Positions 59,162-64,000 of a DNA stretch of 64,000 nt are shown here, one piece after another; position 1 is the first letter of the stretch, and each line of letters opens with the position of its first letter. The position numbers and the translations under genes were made by a program. Under the pieces are notes generated by a model that did not search any database, was not told the DNA's origin, and saw nothing but the letters and a program-made list of their open reading frames with translations. The stretch is from Roseateles sp. XES5 (GTDB lineage Bacteria; Pseudomonadota; Alphaproteobacteria; Rhizobiales; Rhizobiaceae), in NCBI RefSeq assembly GCF_020535545.1, contig NZ_CP084752.1:806001-870000 (forward strand). The letters are read 5' to 3'.

Positions 59162-60946
59162 ATGCCCTATACCCACAGCCCCTACAACGAGGTCCTGCTG
59201 ATGCTCGGCGGCGCGCTGCTTGCCGCGCCGATCTTCAAGCGGCTGGGGCTCGGCACCATTCTCGGCTATCTTGCCGCCGGCGTCGTCATCGGCCCGATCC
59301 TGCACCAGATCCGCGACGGCGAGGAGCTGCTGGGCGTCGCCGAACTCGGCGTCGTCTTCCTGCTCTTCCTCATCGGGCTGGAACTGAAGCCCTCGCGTCT
59401 CTGGGCGATGCGGCACGATATCTTCGGCCTCGGCATGGCGCAGGTCGTCATCACCGGCCTGGCGCTGGCGGGGCTGACCCTCGCCTTCGATCTGGAGCAA
59501 TGGGACGGCGCGCTGATCATCGGCTTCGGCCTGGCGCTCTCCTCCACCGCCTTCGCCATGCAGATCCTCGACGAGCGCGGCGACACCAACACCCGCTACG
59601 GCCAGCGCGCCTTTTCCATGCTGCTCCTGCAGGACCTTGCCATCGTGCCGCTGCTGGCGCTGATCCCGCTGCTCGCCGAGCAGGCGCCGGAGGACACGAC
59701 CAGCGCCTTCGAGGACTTCCTGATCGCGCTGTCGGCCATTGCCGCGCTGCTCGTCGCCGGTCGCTACCTGCTCAACCCGCTGTTCCAGGTCATCGCCCGC
59801 ACCGGCGCGCGGGAAGCGATGATCGCCGCCGCGCTCTTCGTCGTGCTCGCCGCCGCCATGCTCCTGCAGATGGCCGGCCTGTCCCTGGCGCTGGGCGCCT
59901 TCCTGGCCGGCGTGCTGCTGGCCGAGAGCGAGTTCCGGCGCGAGCTGGAGACCGATCTGGAGCCCTTCAAGGGCCTGCTGCTGGGCCTGTTCTTCATGGC
60001 CGTGGGCATGTCGCTGCATCTCGACGTCATCTTCTCGAGCTGGCTGACGATCCTCATCGCGACGCCCGCCGTCATGCTGGTCAAGAGCCTCGTCATCTAC
60101 AGCCTCTGCCGCTTCACCGGCTCCTCGCACAACGATGCGGTGCGCATCGCGCTCGTCCTGCCGCAGGGCGGTGAATTCGGCTTCGTGCTGTTCACCGCCG
60201 CCGCGGCCGCCGGCATCTTCTCGGGCGGGCTCGCCTCGCTGCTGATCGCCATCGTCACCATCTCCATGGCGCTGACGCCCATTGCCGCCGCCCTCTCCCG
60301 CTTCCTTCTCGTCGAGGACGCGGAAGAGGAAATGGAGGAGGATTTCGAGGGCGCCGGGGCGGACGTCCTGATGATCGGCTTCTCGCGCTTCGGCCAGATC
60401 GCCGCACAGATCCTGCTTGCCGGCGGGCGCGAGGTGACGGTCATCGACCATTCGACCGACCGCGTGCGCCAGGCGGCGAATTTCGGCTTCCGCATCTATT
60501 TCGGCGACGGCACGCGCAAGGACGTGCTGCGCGCGGCCGGCATCGAGCGGGCGAAGATCGTCGCCATCTGCACGCAGGGCAAGGCCGCGACCGATCGCAT
60601 CGTCGACCTCGTGCAGTCGGAATATCCCAATGCCACGCTCTTCGTGCGCTCCTACGACCGCGTGCACACGCTGTCGCTTAGGGCGCGCGGCGTGCAGCAC
60701 GACGTGCGCGAGACCTTCGAGTCCGCCCTCGTCTTCGGCCGGGAAACGCTGGAGGAACTGGGCGTCGATCCGGACGATGCGCTGGCGATCGGCGACGACA
60801 TCCGCCGCCGCGACGTGGCGCGGCTGGAGCTTCAGGCGGCCGAGGGCATCACGGCCGGGCGGCACATGCTGCATTCCAAGCCGGTGAAGCCGGAACCGCT
60901 GGTCAAGCCGAAGAATAAGGCGCTGACGGAGGAAGAGGACGCGTGA
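59162..60946 (+). CDS. CPA2-type cation/proton antiporter with RCK domain (KefB-like)
   Basis: A 594-residue potassium/proton antiporter of the monovalent cation:proton antiporter-2 family. About 12 membrane helices fill residues 5-380 (LGVVFLLFLIGLELKPSR in the third), followed by an RCK/TrkA-N nucleotide-binding domain (VLMIGFSRFGQIAAQILL near 402) and a charged tail with EEEDA. It resembles the KefB/KefC glutathione-gated efflux systems but no KefF/KefG ancillary gene lies near. The ATG has a weak ribosome site. Confidence 0.9.
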   Translation: MPYTHSPYNEVLLMLGGALLAAPIFKRLGLGTILGYLAAGVVIGPILHQIRDGEELLGVAELGVVFLLFLIGLELKPSRLWAMRHDIFGLGMAQVVITGLALAGLTLAFDLEQWDGALIIGFGLALSSTAFAMQILDERGDTNTRYGQRAFSMLLLQDLAIVPLLALIPLLAEQAPEDTTSAFEDFLIALSAIAALLVAGRYLLNPLFQVIARTGAREAMIAAALFVVLAAAMLLQMAGLSLALGAFLAGVLLAESEFRRELETDLEPFKGLLLGLFFMAVGMSLHLDVIFSSWLTILIATPAVMLVKSLVIYSLCRFTGSSHNDAVRIALVLPQGGEFGFVLFTAAAAAGIFSGGLASLLIAIVTISMALTPIAAALSRFLLVEDAEEEMEEDFEGAGADVLMIGFSRFGQIAAQILLAGGREVTVIDHSTDRVRQAANFGFRIYFGDGTRKDVLRAAGIERAKIVAICTQGKAATDRIVDLVQSEYPNATLFVRSYDRVHTLSLRARGVQHDVRETFESALVFGRETLEELGVDPDDALAIGDDIRRRDVARLELQAAEGITAGRHMLHSKPVKPEPLVKPKNKALTEEEDA

Positions 60947-60962
60947 GGCAGGCCTGCCGCCA

Positions 60963-60985
60963 CCTCTCTGCCCGGCAGGGCGGAG
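60963..60985. repeat. Short relic of the 154-bp palindromic element
   Basis: CCTCTCTGCCCGGCAGGGCGGAG contains the GCCCTGCCGGGC core of both element copies at 7586 and 11064 with most of the rest deleted. It lies between the convergent antiporter and patatin genes. Confidence 0.5.
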
Positions 60986-60991
60986 CGGATG

Positions 60992-61861
60992 CTACCGTGC
61001 GCCGAGCGCCGCGAGCTTTGCCTCCAGCGCCCGCTTCAGGTCGTCGCGAATGCCCGCCGAGGCCGCCAGCACCTCCTCGGCCTTCATGAAGTCCATCACG
61101 CGGAAGCGCCCGACCTCCGGCCGCAGGAAGATATCCGGCGCGCCCTTCTCCAGCTTCAGCGTGACGATGGAGCGCATGGTGAGCTGGGTGGCGCCGTAAA
61201 GACTGTCGATGCCGCTCGGCACCTCCGCCGTGCCGGCGGGCGGCTGGCCGACGACATCGACGCCGATGGTGATGTCGGCCTTGCCGGCAAGGTGATCGAA
61301 GGGCACGGGGTTCCAGAGCCCGCCGTCGATCATCACGCGGTTGCCGATGATCACCGGGCGGAAGATCGCCGGCAGCGCGGCGGAGGCGGCGAGCGCCGGC
61401 AAGAGCGGGCCGCTGTCGCAGACGCATTCGCACTGAGCGTAATAATCCGACGCGATGACCTTGAGCGGAATGGGCAGCGCCTCGAAGGTCTCCGGCAGGG
61501 TCTCCGGCAGGAAGGCCTTGAGCACGCGCTCCAGATTGAACTGCCCGACACGCAAGCCGCCGATATCGGAAAAGCGCGTGGGGCGCAGGCTCCAGAGCCG
61601 GTTGACCAGCCGGCCGGGACGGCCGATGGAGGCGAGCGTGTGTTCGCGGATTTCCCGGCCCGACAGGCCGGCGGCCATGGCCGCGCCCATGATGGCGCCG
61701 ATGGAGGCTCCCACGATCAGCACCGGGCGGATGCCGAGTTCGTCCAGAACCTCGATGACATGGATATGGGCAAGGCCACGCGCCCCACCGCCGCCGAGCG
61801 CGATGGCGACGGTCGGGCCGCTTGCTGTGGATGCTGGCAGGGAAACGAGGGCATCGGTCAT
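60992..61861 (-). CDS. Patatin-like phospholipase
   Basis: A 289-residue patatin/RssA-like lipid hydrolase. The oxyanion loop GGGGARG is at residues 23-29, the nucleophile S53 in GASIG at 51-55, and the Asp of the dyad in DGGLWNPVPF near 181. Substrate is probably a phospholipid or lysophospholipid. It starts 26 bp after the rsmD stop on the same strand and may be in its operon. Confidence 0.9.
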   Translation of the reverse strand: MTDALVSLPASTASGPTVAIALGGGGARGLAHIHVIEVLDELGIRPVLIVGASIGAIMGAAMAAGLSGREIREHTLASIGRPGRLVNRLWSLRPTRFSDIGGLRVGQFNLERVLKAFLPETLPETFEALPIPLKVIASDYYAQCECVCDSGPLLPALAASAALPAIFRPVIIGNRVMIDGGLWNPVPFDHLAGKADITIGVDVVGQPPAGTAEVPSGIDSLYGATQLTMRSIVTLKLEKGAPDIFLRPEVGRFRVMDFMKAEEVLAASAGIRDDLKRALEAKLAALGAR

Positions 61862-61887
61862 TGCTCAGGTCTCCTCGGGCCGCAGGA

Positions 61888-62448
61888 TCAGCCGGACCGG
61901 TAGCGATAGAAATGCATGCGCGTGTCGCCGAAGGTGCGCGTTTCGAGCATCTCGAAACCATCGACCGCGACAGGCTGAATATCGGCGCGCTCTTCCAGGA
62001 TCGCAAGGGCGCCATCGACCAGCCAGCCGCCCCGGGCCGCCGCATCGAGCGCGCGCTCGCCGAGACCCTTCGCATAGGGCGGATCGGCGAAGAGGAAATC
62101 GAACGGCTCCATGGTGCCGACCGTGCCGAGCGCGGTGGCGTCGCGCCGGAAGATCTTGGCGCGGCCGATGACGCCGAGCGCTTCGATATTGGAATGCAGG
62201 AGCCCCCTGCCCTCGACGCCCTGCTCGACGAAAAGCACCGCGCGCGCGCCGCGCGACAGCGCCTCGAGGCCGACCGCGCCCGTTCCCGCGAAGAGATCGA
62301 GCACGCGCGTGCCATCCAGCGCGTCCGGATAGGCATGGTTCAGGATGTTGAACAGGCTTTCGCGCGTGCGGTCCGTCGTCGGACGGATATCGTCCGACTT
62401 CGGTGTCGCGAGCGACCGGCCGCGGAACTCTCCGCCGACGATGCGCAC
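61888..62448 (-). CDS. rsmD: 16S rRNA (guanine966-N2) methyltransferase
   Basis: A 186-residue SAM-dependent rRNA methyltransferase: MRIVGGEFRGRSLATPK, RPTTDRTRESLFNIL, LDLFAGTGAVGLEALSRGA (motif I) and the catalytic ADPPYAKG near residue 118. It acts on G966 of 16S rRNA. It begins 6 bp after the stop of the RluB-like gene, so the two rRNA-modification genes are cotranscribed. Confidence 0.94.
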   Translation of the reverse strand: MRIVGGEFRGRSLATPKSDDIRPTTDRTRESLFNILNHAYPDALDGTRVLDLFAGTGAVGLEALSRGARAVLFVEQGVEGRGLLHSNIEALGVIGRAKIFRRDATALGTVGTMEPFDFLFADPPYAKGLGERALDAAARGGWLVDGALAILEERADIQPVAVDGFEMLETRTFGDTRMHFYRYRSG

Positions 62449-62454
62449 TGCCGC

Positions 62455-64000
62455 TTACTTCCCCTTGCCGCGCGGGCGGCTGCCGCCTGCGGGACGGCCG
62501 CCACCGGGGCGATCCCCGCTGGGGCGACCACCGGGCTTGCCACCGGCCGGGCGTCCACCCGGTTTGCCGCCGAAGGACTTGCCGCCGCCGGGCTTGCCAC
62601 CGAACGGCTTGCCGCCGTCACGGCGCGGCGGGCGATCCGAGAAGGAACGCTCCCCCTCCGCACGCGGCTTGCGATCGCCACGGGCCGGACGGTCGCCGAA
62701 GGACCGCTCGCCTTCGGCGCGCGGTTTGCGATCACCAAAGGGACGGTCGCCCTCGGCACGCGGCTTGCGGTCTCCAGAGGGGCGATCACCGAAGGGGCGG
62801 TCGCCGCGCGGCGGGCGGTCACCAAACGAGCGGTCGCCACGGGGCGGACGGTCGCCGAAATCGCGCGAGGGACGGTCGTCGCCGGAGCGCCGGCGGCCAC
62901 CGAAGCCGCCGCGACCGCCTTCATCGCGTTGTTCCGGCTCGGAGGCGCGGATCCATTCCCCGTCCTCGTCGCGCGTCTTCAGGATGCGCGGCTTTTCCAC
63001 CCGGTCGTCGCCGGGGCGGCCGCGAGCCGGACCCTTGCGGTCCGAATCGAACTTCTTGGCCGAACGCGTCAGCGCGCCTTCGGTCGTGCGGCCGTAGCGC
63101 TTGGTCTTGGGCGCGCCATCGGGACGCTCGCGCGGCTCGCGCTTCACGCCCTCGGCGCTTTCGGCCTTCTTTTCCGCAACCGGGCGGGCGCCGGGCGCCA
63201 TCCAGACATTGGACTTGCGGGCGCGCGTCGCCGGCTCGCGCTTCGGCTTGGCCTCGAAGCGGTCGTCATCGCGATCCCGGTCACGCGGGCCACCGCGCGG
63301 CTTGTCGCCGAAACGGTCGTCGCGCTTGGTGTCGAGGCGGGCACGGGCCTTCTCGCGGCGGTCCGCGGGCTTTTCATGCCGTCCGGCGGGCTTTTCGCCG
63401 CCCCAGGCGGGCGCGGCCTCGGCACGGGGCTTGCGGGCCGGCTTCTCCTCGGCTTCCTCGGCGGCGTGGTCGAAGAGCGGCGCGTCGAAATTGGCCTTGG
63501 ATTCCTCGATGAGGCGCGGGCCGAGCTGGTCGCGCAGCGTGCGGCCGCGGATTTCCTGGGCGTGTCCTTCCGGCAGTTCGCCGAGCTGGAACGGGCCGTA
63601 GGAGATGCGGATCAGGCGGTTCACGTCGAGGCCGAGCGCGCCGAGCACGTTCTTGACTTCGCGGTTCTTGCCTTCGCGCAGGCCGAGCGTCAGCCAGACG
63701 TTGGAGCCCTGCGCCTTGTCGAGCGTCGCGTCGATGGCGCCGTAGAGCACGCCGTCGACGGCGATGCCTTCCTTCAGCTTGTCGAGATCGGCCTGCTCGA
63801 TCTTGCCATGGGCGCGCACGCGATAGCGGCGCAGCCAGCCGGTCGTCGGCAGTTCCAGCATGCGGGCAAGGCCGCCGTCATTGGTCAGCAGCAACAGGCC
63901 TTCGGTGTTGATGTCGAGGCGGCCGATGGACATGACGCGCGGCAGGTCTTCGGGAAGGTTCTCGAAGACGGTCGGGCGGCCCTCGGGATCGGCATTCGTC
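62455..64000 (-). CDS. rluB: RluB-family 23S rRNA pseudouridine synthase with long Gly/Arg-rich tail (5' end missing)
   Basis: The gene enters from the right edge; its start is outside. The visible part holds the catalytic Asp in SIGRLDINTEGLLLLTNDGG, then the RsuA/RluB core (LREGKNREVKNVLGALGL, RLIRISYGPF). After about 150 residues the family ends, and a very long charged tail follows (about 350 residues) with repeats of the type GDRKPRAEGER-SFGDRP, GDRPPRGDR and a final GGKPGGG stretch. This looks disordered and RNA-binding. The tail may anchor the enzyme to ribosomal RNA. Confidence 0.88.
   Translation of the reverse strand, partial: TNADPEGRPTVFENLPEDLPRVMSIGRLDINTEGLLLLTNDGGLARMLELPTTGWLRRYRVRAHGKIEQADLDKLKEGIAVDGVLYGAIDATLDKAQGSNVWLTLGLREGKNREVKNVLGALGLDVNRLIRISYGPFQLGELPEGHAQEIRGRTLRDQLGPRLIEESKANFDAPLFDHAAEEAEEKPARKPRAEAAPAWGGEKPAGRHEKPADRREKARARLDTKRDDRFGDKPRGGPRDRDRDDDRFEAKPKREPATRARKSNVWMAPGARPVAEKKAESAEGVKREPRERPDGAPKTKRYGRTTEGALTRSAKKFDSDRKGPARGRPGDDRVEKPRILKTRDEDGEWIRASEPEQRDEGGRGGFGGRRRSGDDRPSRDFGDRPPRGDRSFGDRPPRGDRPFGDRPSGDRKPRAEGDRPFGDRKPRAEGERSFGDRPARGDRKPRAEGERSFSDRPPRRDGGKPFGGKPGGGKSFGGKPGGRPAGGKPGGRPSGDRPGGGRPAGGSRPRGKGK

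Noticed and set aside
1..64000. CRISPR array, tRNA, rRNA, prophage or transposase
   Set aside because: No regular spaced repeats, no cloverleaf or CCA-like gene ends, and no integrase or transposase frames could be found by reading; the only repeats are palindromic intergenic ones.

Overview
The window is 64 kb of chromosome from an alphaproteobacterium of the Rhizobiales, most likely a Rhizobiaceae member; Shinella, Ensifer or Rhizobium-like is an inference from gene content, not a measured placement. The evidence is uniformly high GC, an F0 ATP synthase operon with paired b and b' subunits (atpI-B-E-F'-F) separate from F1, BA14K, DUF2093, DUF4170 and DUF2007 proteins, a lipid A cluster of rhizobial layout, and several families of palindromic intergenic repeats of the rhizobial mosaic type. 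No tRNA, rRNA, CRISPR array, prophage or transposase was seen. Coding density is very high and no gap exceeds 300 bp.

Layout. 1-12 kb holds the 5' end of an acyl-CoA dehydrogenase gene behind a striking dyad, two GNAT acetyltransferases, a BA14K protein, a GH25 lysozyme, DUF2207 and LemA, glyQ, an NAD-dependent epimerase, sppA, a TrmN6-like methyltransferase and DUF2007. 11.6-18.9 kb is housekeeping: a polyprenyl diphosphate synthase, a TPR lipoprotein-like or exported protein, ispE, moaB, a radical SAM protein and rnhB. 19-25 kb carries an ArsR/SRPBCC pair, a stand-alone clpP, the F0 operon and a SleB-type wall hydrolase. 25-31 kb has kup, corA, mrp and two orphan LuxR regulators.

31.3-35.5 kb is a catabolic operon for an aldose by the De Ley-Doudoroff route (SDR dehydrogenase, 2-dehydro-3-deoxygalactonokinase, KDPGal aldolase, SMP-30 lactonase) with a divergent IclR regulator and two perfect dyads between them. 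35.6-39 kb has a PRC-barrel protein and a non-pyrrolysine MttB homologue with a divergent LysR regulator.

39.2-46.9 kb is the most interesting block: a PLP decarboxylase, a guanidine-modifying (DDAH/arginine deiminase-like) enzyme, an acyl-CoA dehydrogenase, an HMG-CoA lyase-like enzyme, a crotonase, a GntR regulator and a CaiB-type CoA-transferase. Three of its promoters carry the same GTTATAACA motif, which suggests one GntR regulon for an unrecognised catabolic pathway. The junction between two of its convergent genes contains a 169-bp tandem duplication that copied the gene ends and the terminator.

47-51 kb holds a c-di-GMP pair (PilZ plus GGDEF-EAL) and a PAS-receiver protein with no kinase domain. 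51-59 kb is mutL, DUF2093 and the lipid A/Kdo cluster (lpxK, HAD phosphatase, waaA, DUF4170, cysQ, pmbA). 59-64 kb has a KefB-type antiporter, a patatin, rsmD and an RluB-like pseudouridine synthase with a long low-complexity tail, running off the right edge. Short mosaic repeats sit at many gene ends and supply the TAG stop codon of at least four genes.
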